From positions 806,001-870,000 of the forward strand of contig NZ_CP044532.1 in assembly GCF_026427775.1 (NCBI RefSeq): a stretch of DNA of 64,000 bases, written 5' to 3'. The position numbers were made by a program, and so were the translations under genes. Shown in pieces: positions 26,235-36,042 of this stretch; the stretch's first letter is position 1, and each line of letters opens with the position of its first letter. This stretch comes from Arthrobacter sp. CDRTa11. Its GTDB lineage: Bacteria > Actinomycetota > Actinomycetes > Actinomycetales > Micrococcaceae. Under the pieces are notes generated by a model. It ran no database searches, was not told the origin of the DNA, and saw only the letters and a program-made list of their open reading frames with translations.

Positions 26235-27404
26235 TCAGCTGTCCAGGGGAAAGGCCACCGCTTCGCCCACCACGCGGAGGCACAACTCCATCCCTGGCCG
26301 CGCGATGGACGCGTTCCAGTGCCGGATGGTGATGATCTCACCCCCGCCGGGGTACCGGTGGTCCGCCCGGGCGAGTTCCGGCGGCACCGCAAGCTTCAGC
26401 CGCACCGTGGTTTCCGGGCCAAAGTAGTCCGTGTCCACCACCACTCCGCGAATGGGGCCGTCCTCCGCGATGCGAATCTGCTCGGGGCGCAGCATCAGCT
26501 GCACGCGGCCTTGTGCCGGCGGCCGGCGGACCGGGATGCCGCCCAGGGAACAGGTGGCCAGGGAGCCTTCCATCCAGGCATCCAGGATGACGGCGTCGCC
26601 CAGGAACTCGGCGGTGACACGGTCCGCAGGGCGGGTGTACACCACAAACGGGTTGCCGATCTGGGCCAGTTTTCCGCCGCGCATGACAGCCACCTGGTCG
26701 GCGAAGGACAGTGCTTCGGCCTGGTCATGGGTCACCAGGATGGTGGTGACGCCTGCCTTGTTCAGGACCTTGGCCACGGCGCGGCGGGTGGCCACGCGGA
26801 GGCCGGCGTCCAGGGCTGAGAACGGCTCATCCAGCAGCATCAGTTCCGGTTCGCGGGCCAGTGCGCGGGCCAGGGCAACCCGCTGCTGCTGGCCCCCCGA
26901 CAGCTGGTGCGGACGCCGCTTGGCCATGGCAGGGTCAAGGGACACCATCTCCAGCAGCTCGGTGATCCGGCCGGGAACCCCGCGGCGGCCGCCGGGAAGC
27001 TTGGCCGGGTCCAGGCCGAAGCCAACATTCTGGCCAACGGTGAGGTGCGGGAACAGTGCCCCGTCCTGGGCGACATATCCGACCTGGCGTTTGTGCGCAG
27101 GCAGCCACACGCCGTCGCCCGCCACCTTGGTGCCGTTGAGGGAGATGCTGCCGGTGGCTGGGTGTTCAAAGCCCGCAATCAGCCGAAGGAGGGTTGTCTT
27201 GCCGGAACCGGAGGGGCCCACAATAGCCGTTGTGCCGCCCTTGGCCACGGACAGGTTGACACCCTTGAGCACCGCCTGGGACCCGAAGTTCTTGGTGGCG
27301 TCCGTAATCTGCAGATGGCTGTTGGTGCTGGGTTCCACTGAAGCGGCGATCCGTGGTTCCGGAAGCCTGGAGGGGGCACCACGCGAAGTGTAGGAATCGG
27401 TCAC
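26235..27404 (-). CDS. Iron(III) ABC transporter ATP-binding protein (FbpC type)
   Basis: A 389-residue ATPase. It carries Walker A ([12 protein letters not shown]), signature ([18 protein letters not shown]), Walker B ([12 protein letters not shown]) and an H-loop in [14 protein letters not shown]. The C-terminal 120 residues form a TOBE-type domain ([18 protein letters not shown]). The start overlaps the permease stop by 4 bp. It is the last gene of the binding protein-permease-ATPase operon, whose promoter carries an iron box, so iron(III) is the expected substrate. Confidence 0.9.
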   Translation of the reverse strand: MTDSYTSRGAPSRLPEPRIAASVEPSTNSHLQITDATKNFGSQAVLKGVNLSVAKGGTTAIVGPSGSGKTTLLRLIAGFEHPATGSISLNGTKVAGDGVWLPAHKRQVGYVAQDGALFPHLTVGQNVGFGLDPAKLPGGRRGVPGRITELLEMVSLDPAMAKRRPHQLSGGQQQRVALARALAREPELMLLDEPFSALDAGLRVATRRAVAKVLNKAGVTTILVTHDQAEALSFADQVAVMRGGKLAQIGNPFVVYTRPADRVTAEFLGDAVILDAWMEGSLATCSLGGIPVRRPPAQGRVQLMLRPEQIRIAEDGPIRGVVVDTDYFGPETTVRLKLAVPPELARADHRYPGGGEIITIRHWNASIARPGMELCLRVVGEAVAFPLDS

Positions 27405-28993
27405 TGTCCGGCCACTTTCTTGGACTGCTGGAAGAGGAGGTACGTCATGGGCGCCGACAGCAGGATCATCAGCAGGGCATAGGGCGCGGCGCCGGAGTAG
27501 TCAATTTCGCTGCTCTTGCTCCAGAACTCGGTGGCAAGCGTGCGGGTGCCGTTGGGGGACAGCAGCAGCGTGGCCGTGAGCTCATTGGCGATGGCCAGGA
27601 AAACCAGGGCGGCACCACCGGCGGCTGCGGGAGCCGTAAGCCGCAGGGTCACCCGGATGAAGGACAGCAGCGGCGGCTTGCCCAGCGACTGGGCAGCCTC
27701 GTCGAGTTCCTTGGGCGCCTGGGCCAGGCCGGCGCGGAGGTTCACCAGCGCCCGCGGCAGGAACAGCAGGACGTACGCCGCCACCAGCACCCCGGCAGTC
27801 TGGTACACGCCAGGGACCAGCCGGATGCTGACCGTGACAAAGGCCAGGCCCACCACGATCCCCGGCAGGGAGCTGGTGACGTAGTTGGAGAGCTCAAGGG
27901 ACTTGCTGAACCAGCTGGGGTGCCGGACGGCAAGGTAGGCCATGGGGAATGCGACGACGGTGGTAACCAAGGCTCCTGCCAGGCCATATCCGAGGGTCTG
28001 CAGGAGGGCCGGGATGAATTCATCCGCAACCCAGACGGCCGGGCCGCCGGCCAGGGTCCAGCGGAGGACAAGGACCAGCGGGAGCCCGACGGCCAGAGCG
28101 GTCAGGGCAGCCAGTGAGAGCTGGGCCGGAACCTGGTAGGCGTGCAGGGGAAGGCGGATGGCCCTGGCCTGCGCGCCGGAGCCGATCCGGGCGTAGCGGG
28201 CAGAGCCGCGGCCCCGGGCTTCCAGCACCAGCATGATCAGGCAGAAAAAGACGAGCACACTGGCCAGCATGTTGCCGGCGGTGCCGTTGAACGTGGACTG
28301 GAACTGGACCATGATGGCGGTGGTGAATGTGTCAAAGCGGATCATGGCAAACGCGCCGTATTCGGCCAGCAGGTGAAGGCCCACCAGCAGGGCGCCGCCT
28401 GTCATGGCAATCCTGAGCTGGGGGAGCACTACACGGAAGAAAACACGCCAGGCGCCAAGCCCGAGGGCGGCGGCGGACTGTTCGATGGCCGGGTCCAGCC
28501 GGCTGAGGGTGGCCGCGGCGGGAATGTAGACCAGCGGAAAATAGGACAGGGTGGCTATCAGCACACCCGAGCTCAGCCCCTCCAGTGACGGCACGGCCGA
28601 GACCCAGGCGTAGCTGTTCACAAAGGCGGGAATGGCCAGGGGGGCCGCAAGGAGCACCGCCCAGATCCGGTGCCCCCGCAGCCCGGTCCGCTCCACCAGC
28701 CAGGCTCCGCCCACACCCAGGATGAGGCAGAGCGGAACGGTGACCAGCGTGAGCAGCACGGTGTTGAGCAGAAGCTCGCCAACGCGGGGCCGGAAGATCA
28801 GTTCGACGGCGGTGTCCCACCCGGTTGCGGCGGTCATGTAGACCACGTAGCCGAGCGGAACCAGGGAAAACAGGGCAATCAGCACTGCCAGGATGGACAC
28901 CACGGAAACGCCGAAAGGCGGGCGAGGGCTGTTGCCCCGGCCCGCCGTCGTCGTGCTCCCCCTGGTGGGGGGAGCCGATAGATCAGTGGTCAC
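27401..28993 (-). CDS. Iron(III) ABC transporter permease (FbpB type)
   Basis: A 530-residue fused permease with two homologous halves of about six spans each. Each half has an EAA-like cytoplasmic loop ([22 protein letters not shown] and [21 protein letters not shown]). This duplicated layout is typical of FbpB/SfuB permeases for ferric iron. It lies 3 bp after the binding protein gene and overlaps the ATPase gene by 4 bp, so all three are co-translated. The N-terminus is Pro/Arg-rich and cytoplasmic. Confidence 0.92.
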   Translation of the reverse strand: MTTDLSAPPTRGSTTTAGRGNSPRPPFGVSVVSILAVLIALFSLVPLGYVVYMTAATGWDTAVELIFRPRVGELLLNTVLLTLVTVPLCLILGVGGAWLVERTGLRGHRIWAVLLAAPLAIPAFVNSYAWVSAVPSLEGLSSGVLIATLSYFPLVYIPAAATLSRLDPAIEQSAAALGLGAWRVFFRVVLPQLRIAMTGGALLVGLHLLAEYGAFAMIRFDTFTTAIMVQFQSTFNGTAGNMLASVLVFFCLIMLVLEARGRGSARYARIGSGAQARAIRLPLHAYQVPAQLSLAALTALAVGLPLVLVLRWTLAGGPAVWVADEFIPALLQTLGYGLAGALVTTVVAFPMAYLAVRHPSWFSKSLELSNYVTSSLPGIVVGLAFVTVSIRLVPGVYQTAGVLVAAYVLLFLPRALVNLRAGLAQAPKELDEAAQSLGKPPLLSFIRVTLRLTAPAAAGGAALVFLAIANELTATLLLSPNGTRTLATEFWSKSSEIDYSGAAPYALLMILLSAPMTYLLFQQSKKVAGQ

Positions 28994-28996
28994 GAA

Positions 28997-30046
28997 TTAC
29001 AGGAGTCCTGCCTTGGTCATGAGCTCGGTAACCTTTGCGGAGTTCAGCTTGGCAGCGTCCACCGTGGGGGCCTGCAGTTCCACCAGCGGAACCAGCTTGT
29101 CGTTGGCCGGAACGTCAGAGGCGACGGAGTACTCGAACGAGGTGCCGTTCTTCAGCACTTCCTGGCCCTTCTTGCCCGTGACGAACTTCAGGAATGCCTG
29201 GGCATCCTCTGCCTTCTTGGAAGACTTCAGGACACCGCCGCCGGAAACCGAGACAAACGCGCCCGGGTCCTGGTTCTTGAAGTAGTACGGCGTGACGTTC
29301 TTCGAGTTCTCGCCGGTCTTGGCCTGGTCGCCGTAGTAGTAGTAGTGGTAGATCAGCGCGGCATCAACTTCGCCCGCGTTGACTGCCTTCATGGCCGTGT
29401 TGTTGCCCTTGTAGGCCTTGAAGTTTTCCTTCATGCCCTTGAGCCATTCCTCGGTTGCGGCCTCGCCCTTGAGCTCAAGCAGCGCGGAGACGATTGCCTG
29501 GAAGTCGGCACCGGACGGTGAAGCCGCCCATTTGCCCTTCCACTCGGGGTTGGCCAGGTCCAGCATGGACTTGGGCAGCTTTTCCTCGGTCAGCTTGGCC
29601 TTGTCATAGACCAGGACGGTTGAGCGGGCGGCGATGCCCGTCCATTTCCCTGTGGAGGGGCGGTATTCCGCGGGCACCTGGTCGATGGTTGCCTTGTCCA
29701 CGTCAGCGAACAGCCCGGCCGTCTCCACCTGCGTCATCGCGGGGGAGTTCTCCGTGAGGAAAACGTCGGCCGGCGATGCCGCGCCTTCCTGGATGATCTG
29801 GTTGGACAGCTCGGTGTCCGAACCCTGGCGCATGGTTACCTTGATGCCGGTCTCCGCCGTGAAGGCTTCGATCCATTCCTTGGTGAGGCTTTCGTGCTGG
29901 GCGTTGTACACCGTGATCCCGCCGGCTTCACTCGACGAGGAGGTGCCGGTGGCTGCCGGAGTGGCACTGCCGCCGCAGGCGGTCAGTCCGAGGGCTGCGG
30001 TTGCGGCGAGGGCGATGCCGGCCAGCGCGTTGGTGCGGATCTTCAT
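28997..30046 (-). CDS. Iron(III) ABC transporter substrate-binding lipoprotein (FbpA type)
   Basis: A 349-residue binding protein with lipobox LTAC (Cys24). Features of ferric-binding proteins are ITVYNAQHESLTKEWIEAF, VTMRQGSDTELSNQIIQEG, ADVFLTENSPAMTQVE and a tyrosine cluster, IYHYYYYGDQ, where FbpA proteins place their iron-coordinating tyrosines. It is the first gene of the operon. A DtxR/IdeR-type box with 16 of 19 consensus positions lies about 80 bp upstream, so expression should rise under iron limitation. Confidence 0.9.
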   Translation of the reverse strand: MKIRTNALAGIALAATAALGLTACGGSATPAATGTSSSSEAGGITVYNAQHESLTKEWIEAFTAETGIKVTMRQGSDTELSNQIIQEGAASPADVFLTENSPAMTQVETAGLFADVDKATIDQVPAEYRPSTGKWTGIAARSTVLVYDKAKLTEEKLPKSMLDLANPEWKGKWAASPSGADFQAIVSALLELKGEAATEEWLKGMKENFKAYKGNNTAMKAVNAGEVDAALIYHYYYYGDQAKTGENSKNVTPYYFKNQDPGAFVSVSGGGVLKSSKKAEDAQAFLKFVTGKKGQEVLKNGTSFEYSVASDVPANDKLVPLVELQAPTVDAAKLNSAKVTELMTKAGLL

Positions 30047-30126
30047 GGGGGCTACTTTCTGGGGAAAAGTCAGGCGGACCGTGGTCCTGGTGAGCTGGGA
30101 TCAGGGGATGCTCACTCGACAAAACT

Positions 30127-30145
30127 GTAGGTTAGCCAATCCTAA
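30127..30145. promoter_or_regulatory. DtxR/IdeR-type iron box
   Basis: GTAGGTTAGCCAATCCTAA matches the consensus TTAGGTTAGCCTAACCTAA at 16 of 19 positions. It lies 81 bp upstream of the ferric-binding protein start, consistent with iron-dependent repression. Confidence 0.8.
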
Positions 30146-30208
30146 GCAACCAGCCCTGAAGGCGGTTAAGTGATGAGGATCACATCAATTACGGTAGTGT
30201 GGCATGAC

Positions 30209-31447
30209 TTAATTCGTTTTCCCCCACTGTTGCACCGCTGCCGCCGCCTCCAGTGCCATCCACGCCTGCAGCTGGGTGGACAGCTCGACGGCGGCTCCCG
30301 CGGGATAGGTGGCATTCGCCGGCTCCTGCGGGAGGGAGGAAAAGAGCAGCTTCCCGCCGTGCCTGGACAGGGGTTCGGCCGGTGAAACCTCTCGCCTGCC
30401 TGACCAGAACGCGTCCGCGGTGCCCATGACGAGTCCTGCCGCAGTGCCTCGGACTCTGTCCGGAAGCCTGGCGTCCGCTGCGGCGAGAGCAAGGTAGCGG
30501 CAGAGGATCCCGGTGAACAGGCCACCGTCGCCGGTTCCGTGGCAGTGAAGGATTTGGTTCGCGGCTTGGGCCGTGAGGTTGCGGGCGATCGCTTCCACCA
30601 GTGTGGCGGCCCGCGCCAGGCTGGCCTCACCGCCGAGCTCCAAGAGTGCCCCGAGGACGGGGCCCTGGTTGTAGGAATAGATGGCGTTTTCCAGCAGGAA
30701 TTCTCCGCTCCCGGTCAGGCGGAGGCCATCCAGATAGAGCCCCTGCGACGGGTCAAAGAGCCTGGCATCCAGCCAGTCAAGCAGGGCCCGGGCTTTGGCT
30801 GGCTCACCTGTGCGGGCATAAAAGAGGGCTACAGGGGCCGTAGCCGGCGTGTTCTTGAAGTCCCGTTTCTTGCTCCAGAACGTGCCGCCGCCCAGGTGGT
30901 CCGTGGACGCTGAATCAAACTGCCGGGCCAGGGTCCTGCGGAGCCGGGCGTTGCGCCGCCGCCCGCGTTTGCGGGTTTCTTCTGCCAGTTTTTCCAGCCG
31001 GAGGGTGGCCAACGCCAGCCAGGCCATGTCGTCGTAATAGCTGTTGACATAGGTGAGGAAATTCCGGAGCCTGATCCCATTTACCAACTGTGAGGCGAGG
31101 CGTCCGGCGCTGGGGCTTCCGGGTCCGGCGAACCGTGATGCCGGTGTAGCCCCCTTGGCGAGTTCCCGGTTTCCGGCGTCCACCAGGCAGTCCACGTAAT
31201 GCGCCTGCCACCAGTAGTGCCACGGGCGGAAGAGGCTGCTCAGGCCGCCGGAGGGCTGTACAACGGCGCCGAGATGCGTGCCCGGCAGGAACAACAGCCG
31301 CTGGCCGAAGAGCGATGTGACAGCGCGGGCGGCCTCATCTGCACGGCCAGGCCAATCAATCGGCAGCGGGCCGGCAGGGGAGTCGTCCATGCGGGATTCA
31401 TCCCTGCGGGATTCGTCGGCGGGAGGCGGGTCGGCCGTCGGGCTCAT
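30209..31447 (-). CDS. Glycoside hydrolase family 76 protein (alpha-1,6-mannanase type)
   Basis: A 412-residue (alpha/alpha)6-barrel protein of the GH76 type. The catalytic Asp pair is in NSYYDDMAWLALA. Other marks are RPWHYWWQAHYVDCLVDAG, TFWSKKRDFKNTPATAPVALFYARTG and ENAIYSYNQGPVLGAL. Relatives cleave alpha-1,6-mannan. There is no signal peptide: the first 25 residues are acidic and polar, so action inside the cell, for instance on a glycolipid precursor or imported sugar, is likely. ATG 31447 is used rather than a GTG 9 bp upstream. It shares its upstream region with the divergent SDR gene. Confidence 0.82.
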   Translation of the reverse strand: MSPTADPPPADESRRDESRMDDSPAGPLPIDWPGRADEAARAVTSLFGQRLLFLPGTHLGAVVQPSGGLSSLFRPWHYWWQAHYVDCLVDAGNRELAKGATPASRFAGPGSPSAGRLASQLVNGIRLRNFLTYVNSYYDDMAWLALATLRLEKLAEETRKRGRRRNARLRRTLARQFDSASTDHLGGGTFWSKKRDFKNTPATAPVALFYARTGEPAKARALLDWLDARLFDPSQGLYLDGLRLTGSGEFLLENAIYSYNQGPVLGALLELGGEASLARAATLVEAIARNLTAQAANQILHCHGTGDGGLFTGILCRYLALAAADARLPDRVRGTAAGLVMGTADAFWSGRREVSPAEPLSRHGGKLLFSSLPQEPANATYPAGAAVELSTQLQAWMALEAAAAVQQWGKTN

Positions 31448-31512
31448 GCTTTCCACCCTAGTAGCCCGGAGTTGCTGCTCGACGGCGGACTGGTGCGTGC
31501 AGTCGGCATTTC

Positions 31513-31530
31513 AGTTAACATTCACTAACT
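31513..31530. promoter_or_regulatory. Candidate operator upstream of SDR/acyl-CoA dehydrogenase genes
   Basis: AGTTAACATTCACTAACT is an inverted repeat (AGTTA-N8-TAACT) 52 bp before the SDR start. Such spaced palindromes are typical of TetR-family regulators of acyl-CoA catabolism. No matching regulator lies nearby. Confidence 0.4.
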
Positions 31531-31582
31531 AGCGTTCCCGGCCGGAGCCTTCCGCCAGCGGCGCTCACATCAAGGAGGATGA

Positions 31583-32425
31583 ATGGACATCGACGGTAGC
31601 GTCGCACTGATCACGGGTGGGGCGTCGGGGCTGGGGGCCGCAACAGCGAGGCGCCTGTTCGACGCCGGAGCTTCCGTGGTGCTGATCGATTTGCCATCTT
31701 CCGCGGGTGCCGCCTTTGCCGATGAGCTGAATGGGCAGGAGCCGGCTGGACCGGCCCTGCACGGATCTGACCTGAATGGCGAGGCTTCCGGCTCCCGCCG
31801 GACGGCCGTTTTTGTCCCCGCGGATGTGACCAGCGAAGCGGAGGTGCAGGCCGCCGTCGACACCGCTGTTGCCCTGGGCCCGCTGCGGATCGTGGTGAAC
31901 TGCGCGGGTATCGCGACCCCAGGCAAGGTTCTGGGGCGGGACGGGGTGCTGCCCCTGGATGCCTTCAGCCGGGTTGTCCAGGTGAACCTCATCGGAACGT
32001 TTAATGTGCTGCGTTTGGCGGCGGCGGCGATGGTGTCCACCGAACCTGCCGCTACCGATCTCGGTGGCCCCGAGCGTGGGGTGATCATCAATACGGCCTC
32101 GGTGGCCGCGTTCGACGGCCAGATCGGCCAGCCCGCCTATGCCGCCTCGAAGGGGGCGGTGGCGGCAATGACGTTGCCGCTGGCCCGCGAGTTGGCGCGC
32201 TCCCTGGTGCGGGTGGTGACCATCGCGCCGGGGATTTTCGAGACACCCATGATGGCAGGGCTTGCGCAGGAAGCCCAGGAATCGCTGGCCACCCAGGTTC
32301 CGCACCCCTCCCGGCTTGGCCGCCCTGCGGAGTATGCCAACCTCGTGGCGCACATCGTGGAGAACGCCATGCTGAACGGTGAAACCATCAGGTTGGACGG
32401 CGCTATCCGAATGGGCCCGAAATGA
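31583..32425 (+). CDS. SDR-family 3-hydroxyacyl-CoA dehydrogenase
   Basis: A 280-residue short-chain dehydrogenase close to the HSD17B10/2-methyl-3-hydroxybutyryl-CoA dehydrogenase type. It has the NAD loop [21 protein letters not shown], catalytic Ser and YxxxK ([24 protein letters not shown]) and the family C-terminus [22 protein letters not shown]. It would oxidise a 3-hydroxyacyl-CoA in branched-chain amino-acid or fatty-acid breakdown. AAGGAGG stands before ATG 31583. It overlaps the acyl-CoA dehydrogenase gene by 4 bp, so the two probably act in one pathway. Confidence 0.85.
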   Translation: MDIDGSVALITGGASGLGAATARRLFDAGASVVLIDLPSSAGAAFADELNGQEPAGPALHGSDLNGEASGSRRTAVFVPADVTSEAEVQAAVDTAVALGPLRIVVNCAGIATPGKVLGRDGVLPLDAFSRVVQVNLIGTFNVLRLAAAAMVSTEPAATDLGGPERGVIINTASVAAFDGQIGQPAYAASKGAVAAMTLPLARELARSLVRVVTIAPGIFETPMMAGLAQEAQESLATQVPHPSRLGRPAEYANLVAHIVENAMLNGETIRLDGAIRMGPK

Positions 32426-33657
32426 ATTCGGCGCAGCCACCCTCCGCAACGCCCGCGGTGGCGCATCATGAGGAGCTGCCCACGGCAGACTTTTTCGCCT
32501 TCGAGTCGCTCCTGAGCGACGTGGAGCGCACCAAGCTGGCCGAACTGCGGGACTTCCTGGCCACGGAGATCGCACCCTACGCCGGGGAATGGTGGAACAA
32601 GGCTGAATTTCCGGCGCACATCCTCCCCAAGCTCGCGGCGCTGGAGCTCAGCACACCTGCCCAGCGTGGTTACAGCCACCTGTTCGCGGGCCTGGTCATT
32701 GCCGAAATGACGCGCGTGGACACCTCCATTGCCACGTTTTTCCTGGTTCACCATGACTTGTTTGTGGAATCCCTCTACGCGTTCGGTTCCCAGGACCAGA
32801 GGGAGCGGCTCCTCGACGACGCGTCCAACCTGCGCATCACCGGCGCCTTTGCCCTCACGGAGCCAGGGCACGGCTCCGACGTTGCCGGCGGCATGGAAAC
32901 CAGGGCGCGGCGGATCTCCTCCCGGACAGGAGAGCCCGACGCCGAAGGCGATTCCTGGGTGCTCAACGGCGCCAAACGCTGGATCGGGAACGGGACGTTC
33001 TGCGACTACCTGCTCGTCTGGGCCCGCGACGAGGCGGACGGGGCCGTCCGGGGATTCATCGTGGACGCTTCCCTGCCCGGAGTGAGCCGGAGCCGGATCG
33101 AGAACAAGATCGCGCTGCGGACCGTCCAGAACGCGGACATTGTCTTCGCGGACGTGCGGGTGGCCGAGGCAGACAGGTTTGCCGGCATCGGTAGTTTTGA
33201 CGACACCAACCGGCTCCTGCACGGCTCGCGGATCATGGTGGCCTGGCAGGGCGTGGGGCAGCAGCTGGCGGCGTTCGACGTCGCCCGGCAGTACGCCGTC
33301 GAACGCCACCAGTTCGGCCGCCCGCTGGCGAAGTTCCAGCTCATCCAGCAGCAGTTGGTGACCATGCTGGGCAATACCGTGGCGAGCATGGGGATGATGG
33401 TGCGGCTGGCCCAACTGCAGGAGGACGGCGCCGCGGACATGCCGCAGGTAGCGCTGGCGAAGTCCTACATCAGCGCCCGGATGCGGGAAACCGTGGCGAT
33501 GGGCAGGTCCATCCTGGGTGGCAACGGCATTGTGACGGAGTACCGGATGGCCAAGATCTTCGCCGACGCAGAAGCCATTTTTACCTATGAGGGCTCGTTT
33601 GAGATCAACACGCTGATTGTGGGCCGGGCGGTAACAGGGGTTTCCGCCATCGTCTGA
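32422..33657 (+). CDS. Acyl-CoA dehydrogenase family protein
   Basis: A 411-residue FAD enzyme. Characteristic stretches are [22 protein letters not shown] (flavin/substrate loop), [39 protein letters not shown] and the C-terminal [36 protein letters not shown]. The catalytic base is the Glu in FTYEGS, as in glutaryl-CoA-type members. It oxidises an acyl-CoA thioester and would pass electrons to ETF. Its start overlaps the SDR gene by 4 bp (ATGA). The exact acyl group is not determined by sequence. Confidence 0.88.
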   Translation: MNSAQPPSATPAVAHHEELPTADFFAFESLLSDVERTKLAELRDFLATEIAPYAGEWWNKAEFPAHILPKLAALELSTPAQRGYSHLFAGLVIAEMTRVDTSIATFFLVHHDLFVESLYAFGSQDQRERLLDDASNLRITGAFALTEPGHGSDVAGGMETRARRISSRTGEPDAEGDSWVLNGAKRWIGNGTFCDYLLVWARDEADGAVRGFIVDASLPGVSRSRIENKIALRTVQNADIVFADVRVAEADRFAGIGSFDDTNRLLHGSRIMVAWQGVGQQLAAFDVARQYAVERHQFGRPLAKFQLIQQQLVTMLGNTVASMGMMVRLAQLQEDGAADMPQVALAKSYISARMRETVAMGRSILGGNGIVTEYRMAKIFADAEAIFTYEGSFEINTLIVGRAVTGVSAIV

Positions 33658-33669
33658 CCCGCCCCTACC

Positions 33670-33732
33670 GCGCGAACTGGCAGCTGATGACCTCAAAACG
33701 CGAATTTGCGGGGATTAGCTGCCAGTTCGCGC
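33670..33732. repeat. Intergenic palindrome between acyl-CoA dehydrogenase and DUF1684 genes
   Basis: GCGCGAACTGGCAGCT (33670-33685) is repeated in perfect inverted form at 33717-33732, around a 31-nt loop. The element fills almost the whole gap between two converging genes and ends at a stop codon. It may serve as a terminator or be a copy of a dispersed element. Confidence 0.8.
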
Positions 33733-34584
33733 TCAGTCGGCGGGCCCGGGCATCTTCTCGCCGGCCTCGATCTTGGCGTCCAGGCTGTTGTTCTTCACCG
33801 GCATGGGGCAGGTTCCATAGGGGGTGAAGGCGCTGGGGTAGTTGATGGCCCGGTTGAAGTCCAGAACCACGTACGCGTTTCCGGACGGATCGACGCGGGG
33901 CCGGGGCGTGGATACCTTGCGCCATTCAGCCGTTGCTTGTTCGGGCGAACCGGATCCGTTGGTCTCGTCGTGGAACGTGACCGTCAGGGCGCCGAGTTTT
34001 TCCTCCTCGGCCTGCAGATGGAATTCGTGATCCTTGCCGGGCAGCCGGAACACCAGTTCGCCGACCGACCGGTGGACGCCGTCCACCAGCGGGTTTGCGG
34101 TTCCGATCGGGACGTCCACCGGCTCGGGATAGGGGCGGAAGCTGGCCTCGACCACCAGGTCCGGGTTGTAGTCGAAGGTGGGGACGCCGTCGAACTCCGT
34201 CAGCACGGGTGAGCCCGAGTCCCGCGTGCGAATGGCGTACCGGCCGGCCCGCATGGCCAGTTCCACCACCACCTGCTGTCCGTCCGCGCCGCCAAACTGC
34301 ACCCACATCAGGGACTCCTCGTCGGCGAGCCGTGCCGTGACGGTGCCTTCCACCGGCTCGCCGGTTTCCACGAACGTCAGTCCGTCCTGCGGCACTGCGG
34401 TGAGTGCCGCCGTCGAACCGTCCGTTGACCACAGTCCCGGGGCCGTTTCGACGGCGGATGGCTGGCTGTCCAGCCACTCCAACGACGTGAGGGTGAGCCA
34501 GCCGTGCTTGGTTGCCAGTGCCTTGTTCCGGTTGGTGCGGAAGCGTTGCCATCGCTCCAACTGGGCCGCTGCGGATGCGCTCAT
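33733..34584 (-). CDS. DUF1684 domain protein
   Basis: A 283-residue protein matching DUF1684. It has KHGWLTLTSLEWLD near the N-terminus, VQFGGADGQQVVVELA in the middle, and the hallmark C-terminus VLDFNRAINYPSAFTPYGTCPMPVKNN. The biochemical function is not known; the family is common in actinobacteria. There is no signal peptide. It converges on the acyl-CoA dehydrogenase, and its stop codon abuts a long palindrome. Confidence 0.85.
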   Translation of the reverse strand: MSASAAAQLERWQRFRTNRNKALATKHGWLTLTSLEWLDSQPSAVETAPGLWSTDGSTAALTAVPQDGLTFVETGEPVEGTVTARLADEESLMWVQFGGADGQQVVVELAMRAGRYAIRTRDSGSPVLTEFDGVPTFDYNPDLVVEASFRPYPEPVDVPIGTANPLVDGVHRSVGELVFRLPGKDHEFHLQAEEEKLGALTVTFHDETNGSGSPEQATAEWRKVSTPRPRVDPSGNAYVVLDFNRAINYPSAFTPYGTCPMPVKNNSLDAKIEAGEKMPGPAD

Positions 34585-34743
34585 GGTTCCTCCAGGACTG
34601 TTCGGCTGCCCCGGCTACAACCCCGGGGGCAGGCTGTTCATTCCAACTGTGCAGGCAGCCGGTTACCTTGCCAGGGTGCGCGCGCGGAGTAAGGTCGGAA
34701 CCGACTGGGCCTGATGAACCCGGCCGGCTGAAACGGAGGAGTC

Positions 34744-35424
34744 ATGAAGATCGCCATCCTTGGCACGGGAACCGTAGGGCGGACGCTGGCTGGCGCCTTC
34801 TCGGCACTGGGCCACACCGTTGTCCTTGGGACCCGCGACCCGCAGGCCACCTTTGCCCGGACCGGACCCAACGCCGTCGGCGCCCCGCCGTTTAGCGAAT
34901 GGCACAGCAGGAACCAGCACATCCCGCTGGAGGCGTTCGCGGATGCTGCGGCCCAGGCGGAACTGGTGGTAAACGCCACCGACGGCGCCAGGTCACTCAG
35001 CGCCCTTGGCTCGGCCCGCTCCGCAAACCTGGCCGGCAAAGTGCTGATGGACGTTTCCAACCCGCTCGACTTTTCCCAGGGCATGCCGCCTGTGCTGAAT
35101 CCGGTCAACACGGAGAGCCTTGCCGAACGCATTCAGGGGGCATTCCCGGACGCCCGGGTGGTGAAAACCCTCAACACCATGAACGCGGGGCTCATGGCTG
35201 ATCCCGGCAGGCTGGCGGACGGGGACCACTCGGTGTTCGTGTCCGGAGACGACCCCGAGGCCAAACAGACCGTGGCCGGGCTGCTGGAGGCATTGGGACA
35301 CCGGGACATCATCGACCTCGGCGACATCACCAGCGCCCGCGGCGCCGAGATGATGCTGCCCGTCTGGCTGCGGCTGTGGTCAACGCTGGGGACGGCCGAT
35401 TTCAACTTTAAGATCGTCCGCTGA
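34744..35424 (+). CDS. NADPH-dependent F420 reductase-like protein
   Basis: A 226-residue Rossmann protein. The dinucleotide loop is MKIAILGTGTVGRTLAGAFSALGH, followed by VVLGTRDPQ (NADP-phosphate region) and KVLMDVSNPLDFSQGMPP. The middle holds VVKTLNTMNAGLMADP, and the C-terminus has DLGDITSARGAEMMLPVWLRL, as in F420H2:NADP oxidoreductase relatives. Whether it uses F420 here or another substrate is uncertain. ACGGAGGAG precedes the ATG. It is monocistronic. Confidence 0.82.
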   Translation: MKIAILGTGTVGRTLAGAFSALGHTVVLGTRDPQATFARTGPNAVGAPPFSEWHSRNQHIPLEAFADAAAQAELVVNATDGARSLSALGSARSANLAGKVLMDVSNPLDFSQGMPPVLNPVNTESLAERIQGAFPDARVVKTLNTMNAGLMADPGRLADGDHSVFVSGDDPEAKQTVAGLLEALGHRDIIDLGDITSARGAEMMLPVWLRLWSTLGTADFNFKIVR

Positions 35425-35488
35425 CTGCCGCACCGGCGGCGGCCCGACGGGTGGCACGAAGGGCGGCACGCGGACCGGCACCCGAAAG

Positions 35489-35797
35489 CTAGTCGCTGGG
35501 GCTGGTGTCAGTGGTCAGGGAACGGCCGTCCGCCGCCTGATCGTTGGATTCCTGGGCAGGTCCCGCGGCCTTGTTTAGGCCTTCCACGTCGTCGGGGCTG
35601 CCACTGCTGTTTTCCGTTTCGGCTCCTGAATCGTTTGTGCTTGCAGCTTCGCTGCCGCGTTCACCGCCAGCCTCGGGGCCGACGGCGTCAACGGCTTCAC
35701 GGGGCAGTGGCGCCACCCTTCCGCTGAGACCGTCTTTCACGGAGTTGCTGCCGTCGCCGTCGTTGGTGTCGATGCTGTCCGTCGGTTCTGTAATCAT
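35489..35797 (-). CDS. Small acidic, disordered hypothetical protein
   Basis: A 102-residue protein rich in Asp, Glu, Ser, Gly and Asn, with few hydrophobics and no Cys or Trp (for example EAASTNDSGAETENSSG). It looks intrinsically disordered. GAGGAGGAACGGC before the ATG is a strong ribosome site and supports translation. No family is recognised. It lies divergent from ppc and just after the F420-reductase-like gene. Confidence 0.6.
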   Translation of the reverse strand: MITEPTDSIDTNDGDGSNSVKDGLSGRVAPLPREAVDAVGPEAGGERGSEAASTNDSGAETENSSGSPDDVEGLNKAAGPAQESNDQAADGRSLTTDTSPSD

Positions 35798-36042
35798 GCC
35801 GTTCCTCCTCGTGTCACTCGTCGTCGTGGTGTTACCAAAGCTATGCCCTGGCGCCGGAGCAGTAAATGCGGCCGGGAACGTCTGCTGTGATTGCTACGTA
35901 TTAGAAAGTGGTATTTCCGACATTATCTGAGACGGATTCCGCTGCGGCGGCCCCCTGCGGGTAGCATCTTTAGCTAGTAACGTGGCTCACAGTATCCAGC
36001 GCAGTGTACGAGCCAAGTCCAAACCCTCGAAAGATAGTTTCC

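Noticed and set aside
32137..33696. 519-codon frame opposite the SDR/acyl-CoA dehydrogenase genes
   Set aside because: Opposite-strand shadow created by high GC at third positions; both real genes have strong motifs and ribosome sites.
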